Shown: piece after piece, positions 10,321-25,015 of the stretch | Position numbering within the stretch: position 1 is the first letter of the stretch | Layout of the letters: the number at the start of each line of letters is the position of its first letter | Assembly (NCBI GenBank): GCA_029465975.1 | Contig: CM055758.1 | Location: 10,954,345-11,018,344, forward strand | Direction of reading: 5' to 3' | From: Dallia pectoralis | Lineage: Eukaryota; Chordata; Actinopteri; Esociformes; Umbridae | DNA length: 64,000 bases | The notes under the pieces: generated by a model | Told to the model about the DNA's origin: nothing | Databases searched by the model: none | The model's input: the letters and a program-made list of their open reading frames with translations, nothing else | Position numbers and translations under genes: made by a program

Positions 10321-13003
<2,683 letters not shown>

Positions 13004-13152
13004 CTGCACTATTCCCTTGACTCTGTCCCCGTTCCAGGTTTTTTGTTTCTCGCCTCCATCCCACCCCACCTCCTCTGCCGCCTCCCCGCTGCAATTCGTA
13101 GCCGGGGTTTTAGTTTATTTTTTATTTTTTGGCGCTTCTGGAGCCGCGCCTT

Positions 13153-13162
13153 GAGGGGGGGG
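13153..13162 (+). promoter_or_regulatory. Polypurine tract
   Basis: GAGGGGGGGG, then TAC, then the LTR start. It is the expected plus-strand primer. Copy A has the equivalent at 1681-1692. Confidence 0.85.
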
Positions 13163-13165
13163 TAC

Positions 13166-13718
13166 TGTCATGGTTCACAGGTGTTCCCGTGTGTTCCTGT
13201 GTCGTGGTGTGCTTGTTTGTCTCCATCTTGTGGGTGTTCATAGGGTTTCATCATTACCTTAATTTTCCCGCCCTTTTTCTCACCTGTTGCTTGTTAGTCC
13301 TCGTTATGTGTAGTATTTAGTCTTCCCTGTTATCCTGTGTGTTTGTCGGGTCATTGTCTTGTTAAGGTACGTGGTTTCTGTTTCTGGTCTGTGTTAATTC
13401 TATGATTGTTAGTTCTTTGTGTGTAGGAATGTTTCGTGTCTGTGTTTATTCCTAGGCTGGTTATTTCGTTATGTGTTTGTAGGAATCTTTTGTGTCAATG
13501 TTTTCCTGTGCTGGTTAGTTTTGTCTTTGGTAGGGTGGAGTAGAGGTAGGCCGGTATTTTAGGGGATGTGATCTGTGTCTGTTCTGATGTTTTGTTTCTT
13601 GTCTTAAGTTCTCGTTTCTTGTGCCTGTTCCTGCCTGGATGAGAATAAAAACCCTTTGTGGGAAAAGCTTCTCTGCGATTGTGTCTACTCCTTGGGATCT
13701 GCATGGCAGACCCTCACA
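13166..13718 (+). mobile_element. 3' LTR of copy B (553 bp)
   Basis: Same as the 5' LTR except for a 3-bp deletion about 440 bp in. The start motif GTCGGGTCATT is at 13345 and AATAAA at 13644-13649. It is followed by the right target duplication TTGTG at 13719-13723. Confidence 0.95.
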
Positions 13719-13723
13719 TTGTG

Positions 13724-15396
13724 GGGATTCATACATGTTAATGATACCGTATGACAGGACTGTCACTAAGGGTAGTTGATAAAACTGTCCTGCACATGTG
13801 TCCAAAAATGGTTACATAAAAAAGTTCAGGAATCGAGTTAATCAGTATTTCTCAATAAGAAGCAATAATGTTCACATGAATACACTTATCTATATCATAA
13901 TTACATTGTTGTGTGCTCTCCCTTTATCTATAATTCTCTTTCTGTTTTCTTTCTTGGTCTGCTCTGTTCCTTTCAGTCTTAAGGGATACTGTTGTATGTA
14001 GATAGGGAATGGAAGGACACAATGTGAAGGGAATCTGATCAAGGATCTCATAGTGAAATCTGTTAACAAGAAACGAGACCAGTCATCCCTGATGTGAAAC
14101 AAGAAAGTTCTAAACTGTTTATGTGGATATTTGTAGAGGTGTATGTGTTTGCAAGTAGGTTTGCGTATGTGAGTCTTTAATTCCACACTGTTTGTAGGTA
14201 GAGTTAGTAAAAAGTTGTTGACCAGTAAATGATATGTGACATTGGAGATAGAATACATCTTAGTGGGTGTTGAGATGCAGACAAGGTTGCTCCTCCCCTC
14301 TGTCTGAAAGGGCCAGTCAATCATCAGCACCCACCACCCCTTGTCCTCCATCACTACTGGTAACGGAGAAAAAAACACTAATTTCAACCAATAGGGTTGC
14401 CCTGACTAAAATATAAGACTATTTCTATTATGTCATAATCATGGCATACCATACTATGGGATTCACAGGACATAACTGTAGTGGGAAACTGAAGCAGAAG
14501 ACAAAACATAAAGACAGGAAACACTGTAACAACGTTCGAGAGAATACTGCATATCATATAGATAACATACAAAGGCAATAATCCACAAAGAAAAGGCATG
14601 CATGGTAAATTCTACATATATAGGGTTCAGGTAAGAGGCAGGTGTGACTAGTTAGATGAGTAGAGTCCGGTTTGAGCAGAAGGGGGTGATATTAATAAGA
14701 CGTTATTAATAACTCAGATGCTTTTCTTTACAGCGTTTCCCACTGATACAGAGATCTGTGCACTCCTCCCACATTGCAATCTTGATTACAGTTATTTAAC
14801 CTTTAAATGGTGCAGGTTAAAAGCTTTTGCTCCTCATAGTGATATGCATATGAAATACAATGTATTCCTCTCACTATCAAAGACGTGTGCTGATAGTTGT
14901 CAGCAGATATATTTTTCTGATGACCCTTGAACAGAACCAGCATGACAAATGTTTCTACCTATGGATGATTTATCTCCAGACCGTTAAAGAAAAAGAAAAA
15001 CACAAGAGAGTCATTTGACCCGTTTTACAGGCAGTTCTCCCCAATGTTTGTCCCGTATAGAGGCTGCGGGCGATGGTATGCACCTTATTTCCCCACAACC
15101 AGAAAACTAGATATAAAAACATCTGGAGGGTGTACATAAAAAAAAATAAAGCACAGCCTCTTTGACAAAATTACATTTAAACAGTGGGCCAGAAACTTTG
15201 AATTGATGTTTTAGTCACACTGAAGCACAGAGATTAACCTGCGTGTCGTATTAGATTGAGAAGTGATGAGGTTATATGGCTAAGGATCAAACCAAGGACT
15301 AGGATATGGAGTTTAATAAAGCTATAGTCATTATTTTAAATATATGTTTTTACTGCAAAATAAATATCAACATGTATATAGAGATAACAATGTTTC
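13724..15396. other. Intergenic, no gene seen
   Basis: A+T-rich unique sequence. The longest frame (minus strand, 13890-14387) has no recognisable domain and looks like chance. Confidence 0.5.
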
Positions 15397-15735
15397 ACAT
15401 CTAACCATTTGTGAGCTGTGTTGTCACAGGGTGTGTAGGGGAGAGCACTCCTGTGTATAATGTTGATTAGGAGCACAGCTGTTTTGGCTTTAGCTAAGCA
15501 CCGGGCATAAGTTAGTTAATCAGTGGGTTATTTAAGGTCCCTGGTTAGGTTCACGGGTCCTTGCGATTGATATTGTGTCACATGTTGTTATGGGTGAGTG
15601 TTGTCTGTCTAGGTCGCTGTTTTTGTGTATTTTAGTAGCCATTAAGCGCACTTTCTTTTAATTTACAGTGTCTATTCTTTTCCAGTTGTTGTTCTATGTT
15701 TGTTTTAATTATAAACAAAACCACAAACGTGATTA
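15397..15735 (+). mobile_element. LTR family Y, copy 1
   Basis: Shares GTGAGCTGTGTTGTCACAGG, the block GGAGAGCAC...GATTAGGAGCA, and the block TAGCTAAGCACCGGGCAT with 25799-25950 and, inverted, with 54590-54887. A TATTTAAG box lies at 15529-15536. The first few bases and the ACA end are mutated. Three copies of a non-coding, TATA-bearing unit point to a solo LTR family. Confidence 0.6.
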
Positions 15736-15746
15736 TCTGGCTCTGC

Positions 15747-16193
15747 TGTCACGGTGTGTGTAGGTGGACAGAAGGATGAAGCCAGGCAGAGGAACTGATA
15801 ACGTTCGATATTAGTTTTAATAGAATCCGGCACCAAACGAGGAATGCAGTAATGCGTATAGTACGCTATAGTCCAATGACAATACGATGCGTCGCAGCGC
15901 ACCCCATGAATGAATTTAAACTCCTCACACGTATAGTATAGTTTATTGCTCTCACAACGAGACTCGATACATAGCACACGAAACGTATAACAATTCCACA
16001 CAAAGACAAGACCAAACACAGGAAACTTAAATAGTACACTAATGAGATAATGGACACCAGGTGTAGTGATGACGAGACTGAACCAGGTGTGCAGGGGGAG
16101 GAGATAACGATGGCAGCTCAGAAGGCCGGAGAGGACGACCGCCGAAGCCTGCCAGCAGGGGGCGGCACACTGGCTTCTGAGGGAGTTCTCACA
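15747..16193 (-). mobile_element. Solo LTR (447 bp), minus strand
   Basis: Bounded by TGTCACGG and GTTCTCACA. Read on the minus strand it has a TATTTAAG box (complement of ACTTAAATAG near 16027) and an ATTAAA signal near 15813. Flanks are TCTGC and TCCGC, a plausible 5-bp target duplication with one change. No internal region adjoins, so it is a recombination product. Confidence 0.65.
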
Positions 16194-18750
16194 TCCGCAG
16201 CTCGCTCCTCTCTAAACTTCACCGTACGGAAATATCCTAACACAACAAGTCAGGACAGATTTGAGACATAACAGGTGTAGTTTAGAGTTACACTACATGA
16301 ATTTCCTGCAAGCTGCAAGGTTGTGACGCCCGTGATGAAGACCTTCGCCGAAACATCTGGCAATTTCTGCGGATATTTGGGAAAGGTAAGAGTGGATGCC
16401 GAATGTGTAAAGATATCATGACACAATCCAATTTACTCAGAAAGTATGTAATGCAAATCGTATATAAGACATACAAAATTAAATGTGCTTTTTAAAAAGC
16501 TAAAAAATGTCTCCTTTTCAACAAGAGTGGTTTGATCAGTTACTTAGTTCGCCATGTATGACTTAGTTCGCCATTTGTGTGACCGGTAGTTATGAAATAG
16601 GTGTTCAGTACCCCCCGTTGTACATGATGATGAAACTTTGTAATATCACAATCTCACAGGGTTAATGAGTATTTCCAAATGTTTCACAGTGTCCTTGTGG
16701 AGTATTGTTTAATTACTGCTAATAGCTTTTGAGGTGCTTAATTGCTTCCATTGAAGAGAAACAAAGAGGTTGTGTGTGTGTGTGTTTGTGTGTACAGATT
16801 ACAGTATTGTAGCAAAGGAAGTTGCTTTCCAGTGCGCCAACAATGTGCAGAATTTATCCAGCCGGCCGGCTATCCATTCAGGTTAATTAGGGTTAAAGGA
16901 TAATTAGGACGCCATTAAAAATCCAGGCAACCACAGAGGACCCTTAATCTGCATTTTAGTGTGTCTGCTCAGTTATTTGTGTGGTTAGTGTCTTATCTGT
17001 GTGAGTGTGTGTTAGTATTTATGCTGTTACAGACAGATTGTCAGTTCCTGTTTGAAGTCTGACCTGGTTGTAAATAAGTTGACCTTGTGAACCTGTCACA
17101 GGATGTTGTTTCGGTGGCTTTAGACTGAGAGACAGTCGGGAACTCATTCGCATGTCTCACACACACACTCTGACATCTTCCTGCATACTGTTCATTTCTG
17201 AAAGTCAAACTAAATGCTTGGGGCATCAGTAAGAATAGCATGCAGATGAGAATGAATAAAAACAGCTGCAACATAAATGTATCTTCATATTCATCATAAT
17301 CTTCCTCTGCCTACAAATATCATATTTTTGAACAGTACTTGTTTATTTAAAAACATCACGTTCGCTTAGTTTCAATGATCTCAGTTCGTGTGCACAAGCT
17401 TGATTGGCACTCTGTGGTAAGTGTAACCAGTTAAGGCTCGGGAAGTGTGAGTAATACCGAGATTCATGGCTGTTGAGTTATAAGTGTATTGTAGCCGAAA
17501 ACGCAACACGTGCATCGGATCGGGGGGTGACCTGAGACATCCTTTTAGTCTTCCTCCGATGAAACAAGATGCTCGTATTTTCTCCTGCCAAATGTGACCC
17601 ATGAATGTTACATTGACAAATTGGAATTGATTTTAGCCTCGGCTGAGATTCTCAGGTTGCGACCCTAGATGCTAAAAAGGCTTTTTTTCCTCGCAGATTA
17701 GCATTCAGCACAGCACACTGCCCACCGCGCGGGACGCATTTCACAACATGAATAAAAATCAATCGGTTTTTTTCCTAAGCTCGTGTCACGTCGAGATTTT
17801 AGTCAATTGCTCTGGCATTTAATGGAGAAACATTATTCCTGGTTTAAATTAAGTTCAGGTGTCAGAAAGAGACGTCTGATATGCCTCGCGAGTACAAGAA
17901 GTAGCTGTTGTATCAAGGTATATTGACTAGGGTTCACCAATCCTGCTCCTGGAGAGATACCGTCCCGGTTGTTTTCAGCCCAACCCCCATGTGTGTTCAG
18001 CCTTATTCAACTGTCTTTAGTCAGGTGTGCTAATTTACTGACTTTATCTTTTATCACATTTTTGGCCATCAATTTTGCAAACCTACACTGTTATTAAAAA
18101 TCTAGAAATAAAATAAAAAAAGAATGGCAATTCATTTAACGTGCAAAACTAAAATATCTCATGTAAATAAGAATTCAGACCCTTTGACATGAAACTCTAA
18201 ATTGAGTGGATTGTGCATATATTATGGTTCAATGTCAAACGCAGCCGATCAAAGAGGATGAAAACAGAAGAGAGTTAGCTTGGGTTTTGAGAGGTGCTTA
18301 TTTTACGCGGAGAAGAGCAGTTTCCGTCAAGTGGGTCGTTTTAAAGCCTGACTGGTTAAGGTCGAATGGTTTGTTCTGAGAGAGGTAACAACAGAGCTGG
18401 TTTTTAGAAACTAGCCATCGCTAACTGCAGGATATCAACTGGCGACAGCAGTGGGAAAAGCGATTTACCCACGACCAAGTTCAGGGAGTGAGTGACCAGT
18501 GGGACTAAAAGGCGGAGTTAATCAGGTACGGTTATTCTCCTTTAAAAGTAGTAGGGTTCATTCACCTGTTAGCATTTGTATATTATTGCAATTATTGTAT
18601 TATTGTTCAAAATGTATTATGTCTATGTATTATTTAGTATGTTATTGTAGTGGCGATCACATGTTCCAATGCATCTACTGGAGTCATTTGTAATGTCAGG
18701 GTCGGAAAAACAGTAATTTAGAGAAGAATCATTGTTTGCTGCAACTGACA
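16194..18750. other. Intergenic; possible conserved non-coding elements
   Basis: No gene seen. A short GT run lies near 16771. The stretches 16680-16960 (GGTTAATTAGG, GGATAATTAGG) and 17690-17850 are non-repetitive and carry clustered homeodomain-like TAATTA motifs. A dispersed-repeat fragment beginning near 17935 (CCTGCTCCTGGAGAG) resembles a common fish MITE. Confidence 0.3.
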
Positions 18751-19330
18751 CAACTGTTGAAGCATTCACAGGTACACAACTGAACTGATCTGCTGTAGCA
18801 TTCACAGGTACACAATCTGCTTTAGCATTCACAGGTACACAACTGATCTGCTGTAGCATTCACAGGTACACAACTGATCTGCTGTAGCATTCACAGGTAC
18901 ACAATCTGCTTTAGCATTCACAGGTAGACAACTGATCTGTTGTAGCATTCACAGGTACACAACTGATCTGCTGTAGCATTCACAGGTACACAATCTGCTT
19001 TAGCATTCACAGGTACACAACTGATCTGCTGTAGCATTCACAGGTACACAATCTGCTTTAGCATTCACAGGTACACAACTGATCTGCTGTGGCATTCACA
19101 GGTACACAACTGATCTGCTGTGGCATTCACAGGTACACAACTGATCTGCTGTGGCATTCACAGGTACACAATCTGCTTTAGCATTCACAGGTACACAACT
19201 GATCTGCTGTGGCATTCACAGGTACACAATCTGCTTTAGCATTCACAGGTACACAACTGATCTGCTGTGGCATTCACAGGTACACAATCTGCTTTAGCAT
19301 TCACAGGTACACAACTGATCTGCTGTGGCA
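18751..19330 (+). repeat. Minisatellite of mixed 31- and 27-bp units, about 20 copies
   Basis: Units share GCATTCACAGGTACACAA and alternate between an ACTGATCTGCTGT spacer and a TCTGCTTT spacer. A TAGCATT to TGGCATT change in the second half marks a block of later amplification. Confidence 0.93.
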
Positions 19331-20205
19331 TGCTTCAGTCAAACATTGTTAATTCGTGGAAAAAGTAATGTTCTTTTTTTTAAACACAGCTCATTCTAAT
19401 CAAATTTGAGAATAATTTGGCCACGGTTGTTGTGTTACAAACTTCATCTGTTCTCCGATTTGGTAAAAGGATAGCTAAGTCACTTTTTTTCAGAAATCTT
19501 TAGCCTTCTTGCATTATTTGTATTTTATCAACCTAAAGAAAACAGAACATAATTTGAACGGCTCCAGTGGTGGATGATAGCAGTCTAAATAATGACTCGC
19601 TGTCCTTCTCTCCAGCCGAGCACACAGACGGACCCTGATGAGGGAACGGAAGACGACGGTTGGGTAGGGCGGACGAGGCCAGTTATCAGGGCAAACAGCC
19701 AAAGGCACGCTTCAATAAGAAACGGGTCGGCTTAGCAAACACACTGATAGCCAAGAGTCTGTAAAGTCGCACTGGGCACTTTACGCCATTTTTTATTATT
19801 ATTTCTGCCTTGGAAAGCAATATCTGCAGGCCTCCTGTGAGCTGATTGCGTCCTGACTGGGTAATTCCAAGGCGACGGACGATAACGGGATGGATAAGCA
19901 TAATGAGCTTTAGAGGTGTGAAGTTTTTGCTTACTTTAAATGGAGACTGCGATTCTCTGGCACATCTTACACCTCCTCGCTTATTTACTGCCAAGGTCGT
20001 GGCCAGGAATTTAAATAGAGGTTTTGATTTACAAACGGGTCTGTTCATGATGCTGTGCTTTGGTGTGTGCGTGTGAGAGAGTCTGCATTTCGTGGGTGTT
20101 ACTTCGGTCCGGTCTAGATCTTTGCCTGGCACTGCCACCCTTTGAGTCTACGTGCCTCCTGATGTGTGTGAGAGGCAGTGTGCCAACCTCGCGTGTGTCT
20201 ATTGG
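19331..20205. other. Intergenic, no gene seen
   Basis: Unique sequence. It contains the left arm (19518-19550) of a 33-bp inverted repeat whose other arm is at 23895-23927, on the far side of the large satellite. Confidence 0.5.
19518..19550 (-). repeat. 33-bp inverted repeat, left arm
   Basis: Exact reverse complement of 23895-23927; matching stops abruptly on both sides. Confidence 0.85.
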
Positions 20206-23200
20206 TGGGATGTATGGGTGGGAGGTGGATGTATGAGGTGGTGTGTGTATGAGTGGGAGGTAGATGTATGAGGGGTGTGTGTATGAGTGGGAGGTGGATG
20301 TATGAGGGGTGTGTGTATGAGTGGGAGGTGGATGTATGAGGGGTGTGTGTATGAGTGAGAGATGGATGTATGAGGAGGTGTGTGTATGAGTGGATGTATG
20401 AGGGGGGTGTGTGTATGGGTGGGAGGTGGATGTATGAGGGGTGTGTGTATGAGTGAGAGATGGATGTATGAGGAGGTGTGTGTATGAGTGGGAGGTGGAT
20501 GTATGAGGAGGTGTGTGTATGAGTGGATGTATGAGGGGGTGTGTGTATGAGTGGGAGGTAGATGTATGAGGGGTGTGTGTATGAGTGGGAGGTAGATGTA
20601 TGAGGGGTGTGTGTATGAGTGAGAGATGGATGTATGAGGAGGTGTGTGTATGAGTGAGAGATGGATGTATGAGGAGGTGTGTGTATGGGTGGATGTATGA
20701 GGGGGTGTGTGTATGGGTGGGAGGTGGATGTATGAGGAGGTGTGTGTATGAGTGGGAGGTGGATGTATGAGGAGGTGTGTGTATGAGTGGGAGGTGGATG
20801 TATGAGGAGGTGTGTGTATGAGTGGATGTATGAGGGGGTGTGTGTATGGGTGGGAGGTGGATGTATGAGGGGTGTGTGTATGAGTGGATGTATGAGGGGG
20901 TGTGTGTATGAGTGGATGTATGAGGGGGTGTGTGTATGAGTGGATGTATGAGGGGGTGTGTGTATGAGTGGATGTATGAGGAGGTGTGTGTATGAGTGGA
21001 TGTATGAGGGGTGTGTGTATGGGTGGGAGGTGGATGTATGAGGAGGTGCGTGTATGAGTGGATGTATGAGGGGGTGTGTGTATGAGTGGGAGGTGGATGT
21101 ATGAGGGGGTGTGTGTATGAGTGGATGTATGAGGGGGTGTGTGTATGAGTGGGAGGTGGATGTATGAGGGGTGTGTGTATGAGTGGGAGGTGGATGTATG
21201 AGGGGGTGTGTGTATGAGTGGGAGGTGGATGTATGAGGGGGTGTGTGTATGAGTGGGAGGTGGATGTATGAGGGGTGTGTGTATGAGTGGGAGGTGGATG
21301 TATGAGGGGGTGTGTGTATGAGTGGGAGGTGGATGTATGAGGGGTGTGTGTATGAGTGGGAGGTGGATGTATGAGGAGGTGTGTGTATGAGTGGATGTAT
21401 GAGGGGGTGTGTGTATGAGTGGGAGGTGGATGTATGAGGAGGTGTGTGTATGAGTGGATGTATGAGGGGTGTGTGTATGGGTGGGAGGTGGATGTATGAG
21501 GGGTGTGTGTATGAGTGGATGTATGAGGGGGTGTGTGTATGAGTGGGAGGTGGATGTATGAGGGGGTGTGTGTATGGGTGGGAGGTGGATGTATGAGGGG
21601 GTGTGTGTATGAGTGGGAGGTGGATGTATGAGGGGTGTGTGTATGAGTGGATGTATGAGGGGGTGTGTGTATGAGTGGGAGGTGGATGTATGAGGGGGTG
21701 TGTGTATGAGTGGATGTATGAGGGGGTGTGTGTATGGGTGGGAGGTGGATGTATGAGGGGTGTGTGTATGAGTGGGAGGTGGATGTATGAGGGGTGTGTG
21801 TATGAGTGGATGTATGAGGGGTGTGTGTATGAGTGGGAGGTGGATGTATGAGGGGGTGTGTGTATGAGTGGGAGGTGGATGTATGCGGGGTGTGTGTATG
21901 AGTGGGAGGTGGATGTATGAGGGGTGTGTGTATGAGTGGATGTATGAGGGGGTGTGTGTATGAGTGGGAGGTGGATGTATGAGGGGGTGTGTGTATGAGT
22001 GGGAGGTGGATGTATGAGGGGTGTGTGTATGAGTGGGAGGTGGATGTATGAGGGGGTGTGTGTATGGGTGGGAGGTAGATGTATGAGGGGTGTGTGTATG
22101 AGTGGGAGGTGGATGTATGAGGGGTGTGTGTATGAGTGGGAGGTAGATGTATGAGGGGTGTGTGTATGAGTGGGAGGTGGATGTATGAGGGGTGTGTGTA
22201 TGAGTGGGAGGTGGATGTATGAGGGGGTGTGTGTATGGGTGAGAGATGGATGTATGAGGAGGTGTGTGTATGAGTGGATGTATGAGGGGGGTGTGTGTAT
22301 GGGTGGGAGGTGGATGTATGAGGACGTGTGTGTATGAGTGGATGTATGAGGGGGTGTGTGTATGAGTGGGAGGTGGCTGTATGAGGGGTGTGTGTATGAG
22401 TGGCTGTATGAGGGGGGTGTGTGTATGAGTGGATGTATGAGGGGGTGTGTGTATGAGTGGATGTATGAGGGGGTGTGTGTATGAGTGGATGTATGAGGAG
22501 GTGCGTGTATGAGTGGGAGGTGGCTGTATGAGTGGGAGGTGGATGTGGGTGTATGAGGGGGTGTGTTTATGGGTGGGAGGTGGATGTGGGTGTATGAGGG
22601 TGTGTGTATAAGGGGATGTATGAGGGGGTGTGTGTATGAGTGGATGTATGGGGGGGTGTGTGTATGAGTGGATGTATGAGGGGGTGTGTGTATGAGTGGA
22701 TGTATGAGGAGGTGCGTGTATAAGGGGATGTATGAGGGGGTGTGTGTATGAGTGGATGTATGAGGGGGGTGTGTGTATGAGTGGATGTATGAGGGGTGTG
22801 TGTATGAGTGGATGTATGAGGGGTGTGTGTATGAGTGGCTGTATGAGGGGTGTGTGTATAAGGGGATGTATGAGGGGGGTGTGTGTATGAGTGGATGTAT
22901 GAGGGGGTGTGTGTATGAGTGGATGTATGAGGGGTGTGTGTATGAGTGGATGTATGAGGAGGTGCGTGTATAAGGGGATGTATGAGGGGGTGTGTGTATG
23001 AGTGGATGTATGAGGGGGTGTGTGTATGAGTGGATGTATGAGGGGGTGTGTGTATGAGTGGATGTATGAGGGTGTGTGTATGAGTGGCTGTATGAGGGGT
23101 GTGTGTATAAGGGGATGTATGAGGGGGTGTGTGTATGAGTGGATGTATGAGGGTGTGTGTATGAGTGGATGTATGAGGGGGTGTGTGTATGAGTGGATGT

Positions 23201-23460
23201 ATGAGGAGGTGCGTGTATGAGTGGGAGGTGGCTGTATGAGTGGGAGGTGGATGTGGGTGTATGAGGGGGTGTGTTTATGGGTGGGAGGTGGATGTGGGTG
23301 TATGAGGGGGTGTGTGTATGAGTGGATGTATGAGGAGGTGCGTGTATGAGTGGGAGGTGGCTGTATGAGTGGGAGGTGGATGTGGGTGTATGAGGGGGTG
23401 TGTTTATAGGTGGGAGGTGGGTGTATGAGGGGGTGTGTTTATAGGTGGGAGGTGGGTGTG
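20206..23460 (+). repeat. 3.25-kb compound satellite array
   Basis: Modules built from GATGTATGAGG, GGTGTGTGTATGAGT and GGGAGGTG in varying order give 26- to 36-bp units, more than 100 in all. Toward the right end, variants with GGCTGTATG, AAGGGGATG and GGATGTGGGTG appear as repeated blocks. The strand bias (G and T on plus, almost no C) is extreme. The minus strand is open for 1,124 codons only because the repeat lacks stops. Confidence 0.95.
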
Positions 23461-24596
23461 TTTGGACGTACTCAGCTTGTTCCGTCATCAGTAAAAACTG
23501 GCCTGAGAGAGAAAGAGGAAATAAGCTCTATTGTTTTCTCTTTAATGTATCTCCAAAACACTATATCAAGGTCAGGTTTATAGCAGGTTTTTCTTTTCTT
23601 TTGTTGTCCTCTGAGAGGCAAGCTGGATACTTAATTATATTCTATTGTACGTCAAACCAACATTATTATAATGCATCCTGTCGGTTCTCTGTTGTACTGG
23701 GCTGTAGACCCCACTGGGCTGAGCGAAATGTGCCAGTAAAGTGGTCTCAGTCTCCTCGTTGAGAATTTGTGCAACGCGTGTGTGCAGGCAGATCTGAGTG
23801 TTGAGATGGCAGCAGGCCGCTTATCTGAAGTCCTGATCTGCACAGACTTCTTATCTGACAGATCTATCACGGCACACGGCACACATTCACAAACATGTTC
23901 TGTTTTCTTTAGGTTGATAAAATACAAGAGAGGATCGGTGAATCCATGTTGTGTGTGGTTGTGCGTGTGTGTGTGTGGGTGGGTGTGGGGGTGGACGATG
24001 TGTGTATATTTTTGGTGACAATCTACACATATTGATATGCAACCCTGCTGTCAGAGGATTATAAATGGCGGGCACAGGACCACTAGTCAGATTGATATGT
24101 TCAGAAAATCACCTCCAACGCAGTGAGAGTAAATACAGACTGCTTAAGAACCAGAGATAAAAAGTACATGAGTCATCACCACTTTGCGTTCCAATGTTCT
24201 GCAATGCCCAAGTAAAAAGCATGGTTATGGAAACAAAACAGCAGTGATTATTGTGCATTACACTACAGGCACTATTCTCTGAGCACAAAACCCATTTAAT
24301 GGACCTGTTATACGGAGCCGGCAAGGTTGTACCTGGTGTGATTTAGTGTTTTCTTCCCTCGTTTTGGGCGAGGGCTTGCCGTAGCTCTTCGACGACCTCC
24401 CGTTGTATTGTGGGTAAACTCCCCTGAGCTAATTAACCACATGGGACCCTGGGTAAAATAATTGCTGCACTGATTAATCACAAAACATCTGTGTGTGTGT
24501 TGGGAAAGTAAGCAAGTCGCTTAAGTGTAAAGACAAACAATATTTAGAATTGCAGAGAAGAAAAAAAGAGACAAAAACAGGTAAAGAAATGCATTG
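23461..24596. other. Intergenic, no gene seen
   Basis: Unique sequence with a GT-rich run near 23960-23990. It includes the right arm (23895-23927) of the inverted repeat. The part 24380-24480 has a CNE-like texture. Confidence 0.45.
23895..23927 (+). repeat. 33-bp inverted repeat, right arm
   Basis: Exact reverse complement of 19518-19550. It contains TGTTTTCTTTAG followed by G, which reads like a splice acceptor, and may be a piece of a dispersed element. Confidence 0.85.
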
Positions 24597-25015
24597 TTCC
24601 GACGCATGGTTGTCCCAGTTCCGACGCATGGTTGTCCCAGTTCCGACGCATGGTTGTCCCAGTTCCGACGCATGGTTGTCCCAGTTCCGACGCATGGTTG
24701 TCCCAGTTCCGACGCATGGTTGTCCCAGTTCCGACGCATGGTTGTCCCAGTTCCGACGCATGGTTGTCCCAGTTCCGACGCATGGTTGTCCCAGTTCCGA
24801 CGCATGGTTGTCCCAGTTCCGACGCATGGTTGTCCCAGTTCCGACGCATGGTTGTCCCAGTTCCGACGCATGGTTGTCGCAGTTCCGACGCATGGTTGTC
24901 CCAGTTCCGACGCATGGTTGTCCCAGTTCTGATGCATGGTTGTCCCTGTTCCGACGCATGGTTGTCCCAGTTCCGACGCATGGTTGTCCCAGTTCTGATG
25001 CATGGACCATAACTG
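24597..25015 (+). repeat. 22-bp minisatellite, about 19 copies
   Basis: Units of CCGACGCATGGTTGTCCCAG plus TT, nearly identical, with changes concentrated in the last five units. The period is one more than a multiple of three, so successive units read in rotating frames. All reading frames stay open, which explains the overlapping false ORFs on both strands. Confidence 0.96.

Noticed and set aside
20114..23488. 1,124-codon minus-strand ORF (HTPSYIHLPLIHT repeats)
   Set aside because: It is the antisense of a short-module satellite that happens to lack stops; there is no start context, domain or composition expected of a gene.
24597..25015. CRISPR-like array
   Set aside because: Contiguous identical 22-bp units with no spacers, in a vertebrate genome; it is a minisatellite. 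The same holds for the 18-, 24-, 54- and 64-bp arrays.
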